Positions 9,061 through 16,519 of a stretch of 40,307 bases of DNA are shown here, piece after piece. The notes beneath the pieces were generated by a model that did not search any database, had not been told where the DNA came from, and worked only from the letters and a program-made list of their open reading frames with translations. The stretch comes from Megamonas sp. UBA1796 (GTDB taxonomy: Bacteria; Bacillota; Negativicutes; Selenomonadales; Selenomonadaceae). The translations under genes were made by a program, and so were the position numbers. Location: the NCBI GenBank assembly GCA_002319795.1, contig DCFU01000015.1:1-40307 (forward strand), given 5' to 3'. Position 1 is the first letter of the stretch, and each line of letters starts with the position of its first letter.

Positions 9061-9417
9061 TCATTTACCATCGGATGTCTGGTTTTCCGTCTTAAGCCCC
9101 TGCACAATATTAATAAATTGCTTTTGTGCATCCTTAAAAGCCACGAGAACAGCTTTTTGAGATGAGCCAAAATAACGTTCCCTGACCTCCTGAATGATAT
9201 CATCCTCATCCTTCAGCATATTTTTTCCAATAAATAAAGTACGAATAAATTCATTAGTTACCTGCACAGATGTAGACGCATCACACGCTACAATCTCGCC
9301 TGTACTGCCATCGATAACAAATCCAATCAGGAACTGTCCATATTGGAGCGTAATCGCATTGTGCACCGGGGATTTGGCATTGCCGGCAATGTAAATTGTA
9401 TTTTTTGCAAACACCAT
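9061..9417 (-). CDS. DUF3870 domain protein
   Basis: A 118-residue cytoplasmic protein matching the DUF3870 pattern: IYIAGNAKSP at the start, a central VIDGSTGEIVACDAS, and RERYFGSSQKAVLVAFKDA near the C terminus. The function of this family is not known to me. The ribosome-binding site is weak (GATGGGA). It lies upstream of the peptidase operon on the same strand, separated by a terminator-like hairpin, so co-transcription is uncertain. Confidence 0.8.
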   Translation of the reverse strand: MVFAKNTIYIAGNAKSPVHNAITLQYGQFLIGFVIDGSTGEIVACDASTSVQVTNEFIRTLFIGKNMLKDEDDIIQEVRERYFGSSQKAVLVAFKDAQKQFINIVQGLKTENQTSDGK

Positions 9418-9858
9418 TTTATCCCATCTCTCATTATCTTTGACTGTTAGGGATTGAACAAATCCTTATAATAAAAAACGCGCACCAGCCTGCCACTTGC
9501 ACAGCAAAGGAATCGGCAACTGTCAGGAATCTTATATTCTTCGAAACACTACAAGATATACTATATGTTAATAGAATAGCAAAATTCATAGCATATTGCA
9601 ATAATAAATCTGCCATTTATAGAAATACGGTTGCTAATATAACTCTCAATTTCATATAGTAACTACCTCCAACACAAAAATCCAGATGAAAAATCGCCCT
9701 CCCTAAAAGATATGGCAACGTCACTGCCAAAATATTACTAGAATTTTTCTCATTTTCTACAGCATCTTTTCATGGCAAAAAGAAGCACAGAAAGTCTATT
9801 CTTTCCGTGCTTCCGTGTTTTCTGCTGCCAGGGCGTCAATAGCTGGCCTGGCAACAGC
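9418..9858 (-). other. gene-poor gap with one short translated-looking ORF
   Basis: At 9617-9655 (minus) a 12-codon ORF starts with ATG ten bases after GGAGG and encodes MKLRVILATVFL before a TAA. It looks like the beginning of a signal peptide. The same frame continues after the stop as a hydrophobic 60-codon ORF (9434-9616) without its own ribosome-binding site. This may be a leader peptide or the remains of an exported protein. The right end holds the permease terminator and a second hairpin around the permease stop (GCCAGG/CCTGGC, 9826-9852). Confidence 0.3.
9776..9812 (-). terminator. intrinsic terminator of the APC permease gene
   Basis: Arms AAGCACAGAAAG (9783-9794) and CTTTCCGTGCTT (9801-9812) form an 11-of-12 bp stem with a six-base loop. 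On the minus strand it is followed by TCTTTTT. Confidence 0.8.
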
Positions 9859-11271
9859 CTAAAGCAGTTTATCTCTTCCTGACGACCCCGGAGCGGGCTT
9901 ATTCAATATACTATGAGAATATCCATAGGTACAATAAATACCAACACCGATTATCGTCCATACAATAAACCGCACCCAGGTTGCATAAGCCAAATTACAC
10001 ATAATATACACGCATGACAGTATAGCACACGCAGCAACTATTCTGATAGCCGGACAACGAAATGGCCGCTCGGCATCCGGCTTGGTCCGTCGCAGGACAA
10101 CAACACCAATCGTTGCGACAAGGAACGCAAACAACGTACCGACACTGCACATCTCTGCCACAATCGTAATCGGTGTAAATCCGCTCACCAAAGCAACAGC
10201 AATACCAACTATTATAGTAATAATATGCGGTGTTCCATACTGCGGATGAATTTTACAGATTGCAGCCGGTATCAGACCATCACGCGACATCGCAAAAAAT
10301 GCCCGTGTCTGAGCATACATCATAACCAGAAGAACCGTTGACAAGCCGCAAATAGCCCCCGTGCCTACGATTGCCGAACCAAATTGATAGCCAAGTGTAC
10401 GTAGTGCGTAGGCTACAGGTTCGGCATTATTTAATTGATTATAGGGGACAACACCAGTCAAAACAGCAGCTACCAAAACATACAATATCGTACAAATCAG
10501 CAAAGAGCCTATAATGCCAATCGGCATAGCCTTACTTGGGTTTTTAGTTTCTTCTGCTGAAGTGGCAATGGAATCAACCCCTAAATAAGCAAAAAAAATA
10601 ATCGCCGCCCCTGCAGAAACACCAGAATAACCAAAAGGCAGAAATGGCTCCCAGTTCATAGGATCTACTCGCGGACCAGCTAAAAATAAGAACAGGAAAA
10701 TTGCCACCAGCTTTATCACAACCAGTACTTTATTCGCAGCAGCGCTTTCCCTGACGCCACGTGTCAGCAAATAGGTGAGAAATAATGTAATAAGCATAGC
10801 TGGAAGGTTCACCATACCGCCATCTGCCGGCACGGCAGTCACCGCTACCGGAAGTTCTAGTCCCGCGGATTTTAAAAGTCCCACCGTATAGGCAGACCAT
10901 CCTCCGGCTACAGCACAGGCTCCTACCGAATATTCCAAAATCAGATTCCAGCCCACAATCCAAGCAATAAATTCTCCCAGTGATGTATAGGTATAAGTAT
11001 ATGCGCTACCGGCAATTGGAACCATCGCTGCCAATTCAGCATAGGCAAAACAAACAAAGGCACATGTTATACCTGCCATGATAAACGATAAAATCAATCC
11101 AGGCCCAGCATATTTTGCAGCGACTATTCCCGTCAAAACAAAAATTCCCGTACCAATAATAACCCCAATTCCCATCATGATTATATCAATGGCTCCTAGT
11201 TCCTTCCGCAGGGAATGAGCTCTTGCCTCTTCTTTTAAAAGTTCAATTGATTTCGTGCGAAAAACATCCAT
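9859..11271 (-). CDS. APC-family amino-acid permease
   Basis: A 470-residue integral membrane protein of the amino acid-polyamine-organocation superfamily, with 12 or more hydrophobic segments. The first segment carries the typical GIGVIIGTGIFVLTG substrate-binding motif, and the overall form resembles the cationic amino acid transporter (YfnA/CAT) branch. It lies 154 bases downstream of the tyrosine phenol-lyase gene on the same strand, so tyrosine or another aromatic amino acid is a plausible substrate; this is inference from position. The ATG is preceded by AGGAGAG. Confidence 0.85.
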   Translation of the reverse strand: MDVFRTKSIELLKEEARAHSLRKELGAIDIIMMGIGVIIGTGIFVLTGIVAAKYAGPGLILSFIMAGITCAFVCFAYAELAAMVPIAGSAYTYTYTSLGEFIAWIVGWNLILEYSVGACAVAGGWSAYTVGLLKSAGLELPVAVTAVPADGGMVNLPAMLITLFLTYLLTRGVRESAAANKVLVVIKLVAIFLFLFLAGPRVDPMNWEPFLPFGYSGVSAGAAIIFFAYLGVDSIATSAEETKNPSKAMPIGIIGSLLICTILYVLVAAVLTGVVPYNQLNNAEPVAYALRTLGYQFGSAIVGTGAICGLSTVLLVMMYAQTRAFFAMSRDGLIPAAICKIHPQYGTPHIITIIVGIAVALVSGFTPITIVAEMCSVGTLFAFLVATIGVVVLRRTKPDAERPFRCPAIRIVAACAILSCVYIMCNLAYATWVRFIVWTIIGVGIYCTYGYSHSILNKPAPGSSGRDKLL

Positions 11272-11321
11272 TGCCCATCTCTCCTAAAAGCTAATTTCAA
11301 TTTACTCATCACACAATAGTT

Positions 11322-11371
11322 CAGGCCATCCAAAAACAATCTCGACATATAAGCGAAGGCAGGATGGCCTG
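11322..11371. repeat. 10-bp inverted repeat between tyrosine phenol-lyase and permease genes
   Basis: CAGGCCATCC (11322-11331) and GGATGGCCTG (11362-11371) are exact inverted copies with a 30-base spacer. Neither strand has a T-run after it, so it is not a standard terminator. It could be an operator, an RNA-stabilising stem or a processing site between the two genes. Confidence 0.6.
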
Positions 11372-11425
11372 ACCTGTTAAAAACAAAAAACTTTAAAAAC
11401 CAGGGAATTCTTTAGGAAGTTCGCT

Positions 11426-12817
11426 TCAATTTTGTTTAAGCGGCAATGGTTTAAACCTGGCTGTGAAAAACCGCAATACCGGCGGCTCATAAACCATTTC
11501 CAAACCCGGAATACGATTACGTTCCTGGTAAAGTGAAATCACCGCGTCAGCAACCACATCCATATGAGCATAGGTATATACCCGACGCGGAATTGTCAAA
11601 CGAACAAGTTCCAGTTTGGGATAATGATGCTTTCCGGTCTTCGCATCACGCCCTGCCGACACAATCCCACGCTCCATAGAACGAACCCCGGAATGGATAT
11701 AAAGCTGAGCTGCCAGCATTTGTGCCGGGAACCGGTCCTGTGGTATATGTGGCAAAAATCTATGTGCATCTAAAAATACCGCATGCCCGCCAATAGGCTT
11801 TACAATCGGCACACCTGCTTTGTCGAGTTGTTCACCCAAATAACGTACCTGCTCCACACGATGCTTGATATAATGATAATCAACCGATTCATACATGCCA
11901 CGTGCCATCACTTCCATGTCGCGGCCAGCCATACCACCATAGCTTGGCATGCCTTCAAATATAACGACCATCTGCGTAGCCTTTTGATACATTATTTCGT
12001 CATTCAATGCCAAAAATCCACCAATATTCACCAAACAATCTTTTTTCCCGCTCATTGTAGCACCGTCACCATAACTGAACATTTCTTTGACAATTTCTGC
12101 AATAGTTTTATCCGCATAGCCCTTTTCTCTCTCTTTGATGAAAAAAGCATTTTCGATACAGCGCGTAGCGTCAAACATAATTTTTATACCATACTTATTT
12201 GTTAACTTTCTGACTTCCCGCATATTCTCCATAGAGACAGGCTGTCCACCTGCCAGATTTACAGTCACTGCCAGACAAACGTAAGGTATTTTCTCCGCAC
12301 CTACTCGATTGACCAAAGCCTGCAGTTTTTTTAAATCTACATTTCCCTTAAAAGGATGTTCTGCTTGAGGATCATGTGCTTCATCAATAATCACATCTTC
12401 AAAGGTACCGCCGTTCATCTCCTGATGGGTACGAGTCGTGGTAAAATACATATTTCCTGGCAGGTAATCTCCCGGCTTAATAGCAATCCGTGACAAAATA
12501 TTTTCTGCTCCCCGTCCCTGATGCGTTGGTACAACATACTTGAATCCATAAAGTTCACGAACCGCCTCTTCCAGCGCGTAAAAATTAACACTGCCAGAAT
12601 AAGCTTCATCACCGACCATCATTCCTGCCCATTGATTGTCACTCATGGCATTCGTTCCACTGTCGGTTAGAAGATCGATATAGCATTCCTTCGATTTCAA
12701 TAGGAATGTATTATACCCTGCCCGCTCAATAGCGGCTTCCCGTTCTTCCCTCGTAGTCATCTGGATTGGCTCAACACATTTGATTTTGAATGGTTCTGCG
12801 GTGTACTTTTTTTCCAT
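11426..12817 (-). CDS. tpl: tyrosine phenol-lyase (beta-tyrosinase)
   Basis: A PLP enzyme splitting L-tyrosine to phenol, pyruvate and ammonia. The 463-residue protein follows the Citrobacter enzyme along its length: AEPFKIK start, LLTDSGTNAMSD, PTHQGRGAEN, NMYFTTTR, VTVNLAGGQPVSM, FDATRC, and SGKKD with the PLP lysine near 259. GVRSMERG near 376-383 carries the arginine that binds the phenol ring hydroxyl; tryptophanase has V-E-I there, so tryptophanase is excluded. Start at 12817: AGGAGG lies ten bases upstream, whereas the longer frame to 12847 lacks one. Neighbours are an APC permease downstream and, upstream, a sigma-54 promoter and a TyrR-family activator. Confidence 0.95.
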   Translation of the reverse strand: MEKKYTAEPFKIKCVEPIQMTTREEREAAIERAGYNTFLLKSKECYIDLLTDSGTNAMSDNQWAGMMVGDEAYSGSVNFYALEEAVRELYGFKYVVPTHQGRGAENILSRIAIKPGDYLPGNMYFTTTRTHQEMNGGTFEDVIIDEAHDPQAEHPFKGNVDLKKLQALVNRVGAEKIPYVCLAVTVNLAGGQPVSMENMREVRKLTNKYGIKIMFDATRCIENAFFIKEREKGYADKTIAEIVKEMFSYGDGATMSGKKDCLVNIGGFLALNDEIMYQKATQMVVIFEGMPSYGGMAGRDMEVMARGMYESVDYHYIKHRVEQVRYLGEQLDKAGVPIVKPIGGHAVFLDAHRFLPHIPQDRFPAQMLAAQLYIHSGVRSMERGIVSAGRDAKTGKHHYPKLELVRLTIPRRVYTYAHMDVVADAVISLYQERNRIPGLEMVYEPPVLRFFTARFKPLPLKQN

Positions 12818-12903
12818 AGCAATAAAGCCTCCTCTCAAATATGGCACGTTTCACCCAGGTAACAAGCTACGTTAGCCAGATGTCCGTTCCTATTGTTAAT
12901 TAA

Positions 12904-12920
12904 TGCAATAAGCATGCCAA
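12904..12920 (-). promoter_or_regulatory. sigma-54 (-24/-12) promoter of tpl
   Basis: Minus-strand TTGGCATG (12913-12920), four bases, then TTGCA (12904-12908). The GG and GC doublets are ten bases apart, as required for sigma-54, and the element differs from TTGGCACG-N4-TTGCA by one base. Transcription would start near 12893, about 75 bases before the tpl ATG. Confidence 0.75.
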
Positions 12921-12957
12921 CATAAAAAAAGCTTTTTTAGCCTGAAATCAACAAACA

Positions 12958-12995
12958 TGGCAACTTTTGTTGCCAAAAATGATGCCAAAGCATCA
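12958..12995. promoter_or_regulatory. two palindromes upstream of the tpl sigma-54 promoter, candidate activator sites
   Basis: TGGCAAC-TTTT-GTTGCCA (12958-12975) and TGATGC-CAAA-GCATCA (12980-12995) are perfect inverted repeats, each with a four-base spacer. Their centres are 21 bases apart, two helical turns, and lie about 73 and 94 bases before the predicted start. This is the right place for binding of an enhancer-binding protein such as the nearby TyrR-family regulator. The two arms are not the same sequence, so two proteins or an RNA role cannot be excluded. Confidence 0.5.
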
Positions 12996-13021
12996 AAAAG
13001 TTGCCTATTTTCTGCTTACTG

Positions 13022-13067
13022 CAAAAAAAATAAAACCAGCGGCTCAGATACAATACGCGCTGGTTTT
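13022..13067 (-). terminator. intrinsic terminator after the Cys-rich small protein gene
   Basis: AAAACCAGCG (13032-13041) and CGCTGGTTTT (13058-13067) form a 10-bp stem. On the minus strand it is followed by an almost uninterrupted T-run. Confidence 0.85.
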
Positions 13068-13101
13068 CGGCACAAATATAGAAGTTGTCTTCGTCAGCAG
13101 T

Positions 13102-13347
13102 TCAACTAGTTTCGCCATGTAGGATGGCATACTCTTTGCCGCGCTTACATTTTGGAGATGCTAAATCGCAATGGTTTTTACAGCCAGGACATACCTGCCT
13201 GCTAAGCATATTATTCAAAGAAACTGTCCCCTCATTTTCATTCGGTTTTAGATGTTCTCTACAGTGAAATCTGCCGCCATGGTCCCTATACTGGTGATGA
13301 TGTTGCCGATATTTCGAAAAAACTTTAATAAGCTTTAATAACCGCAT
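13102..13347 (-). CDS. small Cys/His-rich protein, partner of the MarR regulator
   Basis: An 81-residue basic protein with HHH at 16-18, C29 and a cluster CxxCxxxCx6C (C53, C56, C60, C67) followed by KRGK. The cysteine spacing suggests a metal or Fe-S site. I do not know its function; I recall similar small proteins next to His-rich MarR regulators in other Firmicutes. The ATG has AAAGGAGG nine bases upstream, so it is a real gene. It lies 42 bases after the MarR gene on the same strand and is followed by a terminator, giving a two-gene transcription unit. Confidence 0.72.
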   Translation of the reverse strand: MRLLKLIKVFSKYRQHHHQYRDHGGRFHCREHLKPNENEGTVSLNNMLSRQVCPGCKNHCDLASPKCKRGKEYAILHGETS

Positions 13348-13380
13348 TATCTTTTGCCTCCTTTCCTCAACGCAGCCAGA

Positions 13381-13402
13381 CCATCAGGATTATTCCTGAT
13401 GG
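13381..13402. repeat. hairpin around the MarR stop codon
   Basis: CCATCAGGA and TCCTGATGG are exact inverted 9-mers with a TTAT loop that contains the MarR stop codon. There is no T-run, so it may set relative expression of the two genes rather than terminate. Confidence 0.5.
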
Positions 13403-13923
13403 CAGCCGCAAAAATTCCGCATAAAGTGACCACCATGACCATGATGGTGATGCTCCTGCATCATGATTTGCTGACCTTCTGGCATACCTTCCTGCAGCGC
13501 CGCAATGACACGCGCCAAATAATCCGCAAGATTGTTCTGTTCCTCTTCACTAAGGCAGCCAAAAATATCCTCCGCACTTTGTTCAGACGCTTGAAGTGTT
13601 TCACTTGCTACAGCAGCTTCCATGCCTTTCTCTGTAAGCTTAATATCCAGCGAACGGCGATCTTCTTCAGACTGCGTTCTTATAATATCTCCATTTTGTT
13701 CCAATTTCCCCAGTAATTCTCCCATGGATTGTGGACGTATACCAAGTAAAAAAGAAAGCTTTTTCTGACTCATTTTAGGTTCGATTTTCAATAACGAAAG
13801 GACTCTGCCCTGACCTTGATAAGGGCTGTGCATATGGTTTCCTTTCATATGATGATGTCTGTATATCATAAAACGGCTTAAAATGATAAATTGCTCCATT
13901 AAGGAATTTTTTTGTTTTTCCAT
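13390..13923 (-). CDS. MarR-family regulator with His-rich ends
   Basis: A 177-residue winged-helix repressor. The core (about 38-110) contains the recognition helix region MSQKKLSFLLGIRPQSMGELL and the wing DRRSLDIKLTEKG. Unusually for MarR, it has RHHHMKGNHMH near residue 22 and a C-terminal tail EHHHHGHGGHFMRNFCGCHQE, giving many His and two Cys. This suggests response to a metal or binding of one. The promoter carries two AGGTACCT-centred sites, so it very likely represses itself. The Cys-rich small protein is co-transcribed. Confidence 0.88.
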   Translation of the reverse strand: MEKQKNSLMEQFIILSRFMIYRHHHMKGNHMHSPYQGQGRVLSLLKIEPKMSQKKLSFLLGIRPQSMGELLGKLEQNGDIIRTQSEEDRRSLDIKLTEKGMEAAVASETLQASEQSAEDIFGCLSEEEQNNLADYLARVIAALQEGMPEGQQIMMQEHHHHGHGGHFMRNFCGCHQE

Positions 13924-13946
13924 TTTTCATATCCCCTCATAACGAC

Positions 13947-13996
13947 TTAGTCAGGTACCTTATGTTTATAATACTAAGGTACCTGACTAATGTCAA
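13947..13996 (-). promoter_or_regulatory. marR promoter with paired operator
   Basis: On the minus strand TTGACA (13991-13996), a 17-base spacer and TATTAT (13968-13973). A perfect 16-bp inverted repeat overlaps it: TTAGTCAGGTACCTTA (13947-13962) and TAAGGTACCTGACTAA (13975-13990). One copy fills the spacer and the other covers the start of transcription. Each copy also has the 8-bp palindrome AGGTACCT. This is the layout of an autorepressor site. Confidence 0.85.
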
Positions 13997-14060
13997 GCAT
14001 TTTCTATAAATTTTTCTTTGTGTTATTTGTCTTATAGGAAAAATTTGCCTATCGCCATTC

Positions 14061-15596
14061 TCATTCTTCTCCTGCCTGCCATGACTGGCTTAATCCATAC
14101 TTTCGCAGTTTTTTCGACACCGCAGTATGCGACAGTCCCAATACCGAACCAAACCGTCGGACAGTTTCTTGCAAAATATTTTTCTCAAATTGTGCCAGAC
14201 GTTCATGCAACGTTTGATAGGTTTCAAAATTTACAGCCGGCGTATAGGTCGCCATAGGGCGTCCACCCATTAGAATGTGGCGTTCCTCCACAGAAGTACC
14301 TTCCACCAGGTTTACGGCACGCTCCACCACATTCTCCAGTTCCCGTACATTACCAGGCCAGTCATAGTACTGCAACCGTTCCAATGCCTTCGGCGTAAAT
14401 CCTTCCACCTGCCTCTTCAGCTGGCTGGCAAAGCGTTGCAAAAAGTATTCAGCCAGCAGCCGTATGTCCTCCTGCCGCTCCCGTAGTGATGGCAGAAACA
14501 GAGGAATCACGTTCAATCTATAGTATAGATCCTCGCGAAATAAGCCACGAGCCACTTGCTTTTCCAAGTCGCGATTCGTGGCCGAAACGATACGCACATT
14601 TACCACTATCTCACGGCTGCCACCCACACGACGCACAAGACGCTCCTGCAGCACACGCAACAGCTTGGCCTGTAAATGAACTGACATTTCTCCAATTTCA
14701 TCCAGAAACAGGGTCCCTTCGGCTGCTCGCTCGAACAAGCCAGGCTTTCCTCCCTTTGCTGCACCAGTGAACGCTCCTTCTTCGTAGCCAAAGAGTTCGC
14801 TTTCCAGCAATGTTTCCGGAATAGCCGCACAATTTATCGGTACAAAGGCACCTTGTGCCCGAGATGAAGCACCATGCAGTGCCCGGGCAAAAAGCTCTTT
14901 TCCTGTACCCGTCTCGCCTCGGATCAATATGGTAGAATCGCTGCGTGCATACAGACGAGCCTGTTCCACAACCCGCGCCATGGCCATGCTCGTAAAAGGA
15001 ATATCAGCAAAAGTAACCGGACGGGATGCCGTGATCTTGTGCACCAGTTCACGCACTTCACGAATATCACGGACAACTGCCACTGCGCCTGTTATCCCAT
15101 CTTGCAGACTTCGCAGCGGAAGTGTACTAACGATGCAGGAAGTACCAGCTGCCGCAGCCTCACGATTACGGAACGACCTCCCAGTACGCAGGGCATTCAG
15201 CAAAAACAACGCATCGGCCAGACCGCAGTCCAAGGGCTGTCCAACAGCAACGGTCAAGGGAAGCTGTAATATTCGGGCCGCCGCTGCGTTGCACTGGGTA
15301 AGTACGCATTCTTTATCAACGGTCAAGATACCATCCTGTACCGACCCCAGAATTGCGTCCAACTGCTCAGCCCGTTCCTTAGACGGCATCAAAGCTGCAG
15401 CTTCAACCTGCTGTACACCACTAATCCTTTGCAAAGCCTGCTTCAAATTTTCCTCCTGTTCCATACAGGGACATTCGAGAAATACATTTCCCTGCCCAAC
15501 CTCCAAGGAAACAATATTAATCTCCCATTCGGCTAGGCAGCTGGTAACATCATGAATAAGTCCCACCCGATTTCTACAAGGCAGTCGTAATCGCAT
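14061..15596 (-). CDS. tyrR: TyrR-family sigma-54-dependent activator (ACT-PAS-AAA-HTH)
   Basis: A 511-residue regulator: ACT domain at about 1-70 (typical aromatic amino acid sensor), PAS domain about 77-185, AAA+ domain about 200-430 with Walker A GETGTGKE (227-234), sigma-54 contact loop GAFTGA (274-279) and Walker B TLFLDE (295-300), and a C-terminal TyrR-type helix-turn-helix around 484-501 (VLGLSHTAVSKKL). The intact GAFTGA loop means it should activate sigma-54 promoters, unlike E. coli TyrR. Together with the -24/-12 promoter of tpl it forms a likely tyrosine-induced circuit. The ATG is preceded by AGGGAGGGA. A long structured leader lies upstream. Confidence 0.9.
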   Translation of the reverse strand: MRLRLPCRNRVGLIHDVTSCLAEWEINIVSLEVGQGNVFLECPCMEQEENLKQALQRISGVQQVEAAALMPSKERAEQLDAILGSVQDGILTVDKECVLTQCNAAAARILQLPLTVAVGQPLDCGLADALFLLNALRTGRSFRNREAAAAGTSCIVSTLPLRSLQDGITGAVAVVRDIREVRELVHKITASRPVTFADIPFTSMAMARVVEQARLYARSDSTILIRGETGTGKELFARALHGASSRAQGAFVPINCAAIPETLLESELFGYEEGAFTGAAKGGKPGLFERAAEGTLFLDEIGEMSVHLQAKLLRVLQERLVRRVGGSREIVVNVRIVSATNRDLEKQVARGLFREDLYYRLNVIPLFLPSLRERQEDIRLLAEYFLQRFASQLKRQVEGFTPKALERLQYYDWPGNVRELENVVERAVNLVEGTSVEERHILMGGRPMATYTPAVNFETYQTLHERLAQFEKNILQETVRRFGSVLGLSHTAVSKKLRKYGLSQSWQAGEE

Positions 15597-15664
15597 AGAA
15601 ATCCCTCCCTGTTGCAGGCTGCAGCCGCAAGCTTTTTATTAAGCCTCCAGCCCGCGCCCTTTTG

Positions 15665-15992
15665 GGAGGAAATTAAAAGCGCATGTCAGGTCTCTCAACC
15701 TACACATGCGCTTACACGATTGCTTGCTTCCAGCCGTAACCAGGCAGGCACTCTAATAAAAATCCTGTCAGCCACCCGTTACCTTATGCAGACATTGCGC
15801 GCAGACACACAGACTTCTGCCCGACAAATACTTTCTCTCCCGACTGCCCTGTGCTTGTATCACAAACGGCAACACGGTATAATAATAAATATCGTCGTGG
15901 ACAGTCAGCTGTTGCGTGTAGATGCTTTACCACCTGCGCGTGCCTGAGGGTGCTCCCACACCTTCAGGACACGGCGACTTTTAATTTCCACC
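15665..15992 (-). ncRNA. unidentified structured RNA element upstream of tyrR
   Basis: On the minus strand the ends of a 328-nt stretch pair with each other: positions 15978-15992 (GGTGGAAATTAAAAG) with 15665-15679 (CTTTTAATTTCCTCC), 14 of 15 bp. Inside are further helices: a 35-nt hairpin at 15939-15973 (CGTG/CACG, CCTGA/TCAGG, GGTG/CACC), an 8-bp pairing of 15899-15906 with 15842-15849, and a strong 3' hairpin at 15677-15713 (AAGCGCATGT/ACATGCGCTT) followed by TTAATTT, like a terminator. No ORF with a ribosome-binding site fits. A promoter starts exactly at the 5' arm. It may be a free RNA or a long regulatory leader of tyrR. It does not match the consensus of any riboswitch, RNase P, tmRNA or SRP RNA I know. 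Confidence 0.55.
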
Positions 15993-15999
15993 TGATTTC

Positions 16000-16027
16000 A
16001 TTATACCGATTTACAAGGGAAATGCAA
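16000..16027 (-). promoter_or_regulatory. sigma-70-type promoter of the structured element / tyrR
   Basis: Minus-strand TTGCAT (16022-16027), a 16-base spacer and a perfect TATAAT (16000-16005). Transcription would begin near 15993, at the first base of the closing stem. Confidence 0.7.
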
Positions 16028-16062
16028 GAAAAACATATGTTTGTTTTCTTTATTGTTCCACT

Positions 16063-16107
16063 AAAAAATGTCCCGTATCACGCTCAGCGTGACTGGGACA
16101 TTTTTTT
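16063..16107. terminator. bidirectional intrinsic terminator
   Basis: AAAAAATGTCCC and GGGACATTTTTTT flank an inner TCACGC/GCGTGA stem. Both strands give a T-run, so it can end the fic transcript (minus) and anything reading from the left. Confidence 0.85.
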
Positions 16108-16128
16108 ATCCATCTGAACAGATTTTTT

Positions 16129-16515
16129 TCAAATATCATAAAACCCCTTATTGTCGACAGACGCACTTCTTATAGATGCATTTTCCATCTGCCTTACAGT
16201 GAGAGACTTGAAATCCAGCAGATATACTGCCTCCTTCGCCAAAAACTGCAGAAACACCCTTTGCGTTCTTCCATTTCCCTCTCTAAAAGGATGAATCATA
16301 TTTATTTCACCAGCCCAAGGATATACATCCTGAAAAATATATCTATGAATTTCCTGCAGATGCTTTAAATCAAAACTTTCCTTTACAGGATTCTCCAACA
16401 ATTCTATAATACGCGAAACAGAAAACCACTTTTCCTGTTCCTGCAGTTCTTCCTGCGTACTGCAATGCAATTTATTGAGCAAAACACCAATCTCAGATAT
16501 ATACGGATCTCTTAT
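16129..16515 (-). pseudogene. decayed Fic-family AMP-transferase toxin
   Basis: The Fic signature HPFREGNGRT is intact, but the protein runs YPWAGEIN-MIHPF directly. Full-length homologues have about 60 residues between the WAGEI segment and a second GEINxIHPFREGNGR segment, so an in-frame deletion between the two GEI-coding repeats explains it; the flap region is lost. The 5' end is also damaged: the frame reads (ATA) RDPYISEIGVLLNKL, and homologues begin MxDPY, so the start ATG at 16513-16515 has become ATA. A TTG at 16482 has no ribosome-binding site. The gene follows the antitoxin gene within a few bases. The toxin is probably inactive. Confidence 0.75.
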
Positions 16516-16519
16516 ATTA

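Noticed and set aside
11426..12817. Tryptophanase
   Set aside because: SMERG and the NMYFTTTR block are of tyrosine phenol-lyase; tryptophanase has a V-E-I segment at the ring-binding site.
12848..13020. T-box or tnaC-like leader for tpl
   Set aside because: There is no GGTGG-type T-box core, and no short leader ORF with a ribosome-binding site between the predicted start and the tpl ATG.
13032..13067. Part of the tpl regulatory region
   Set aside because: The hairpin has a long T-run on the minus strand directly after the small Cys-rich gene, so it is a terminator.
15612..15947. Plus-strand ORF of 111 codons over the structured element
   Set aside because: No Shine-Dalgarno, low-complexity composition, and the region has RNA-like pairing instead.
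15665..15992. RNase P RNA, tmRNA, SRP RNA, cobalamin, FMN, lysine or Moco riboswitch
   Set aside because: The conserved cores of these RNAs, as I know them, could not be found on either strand.
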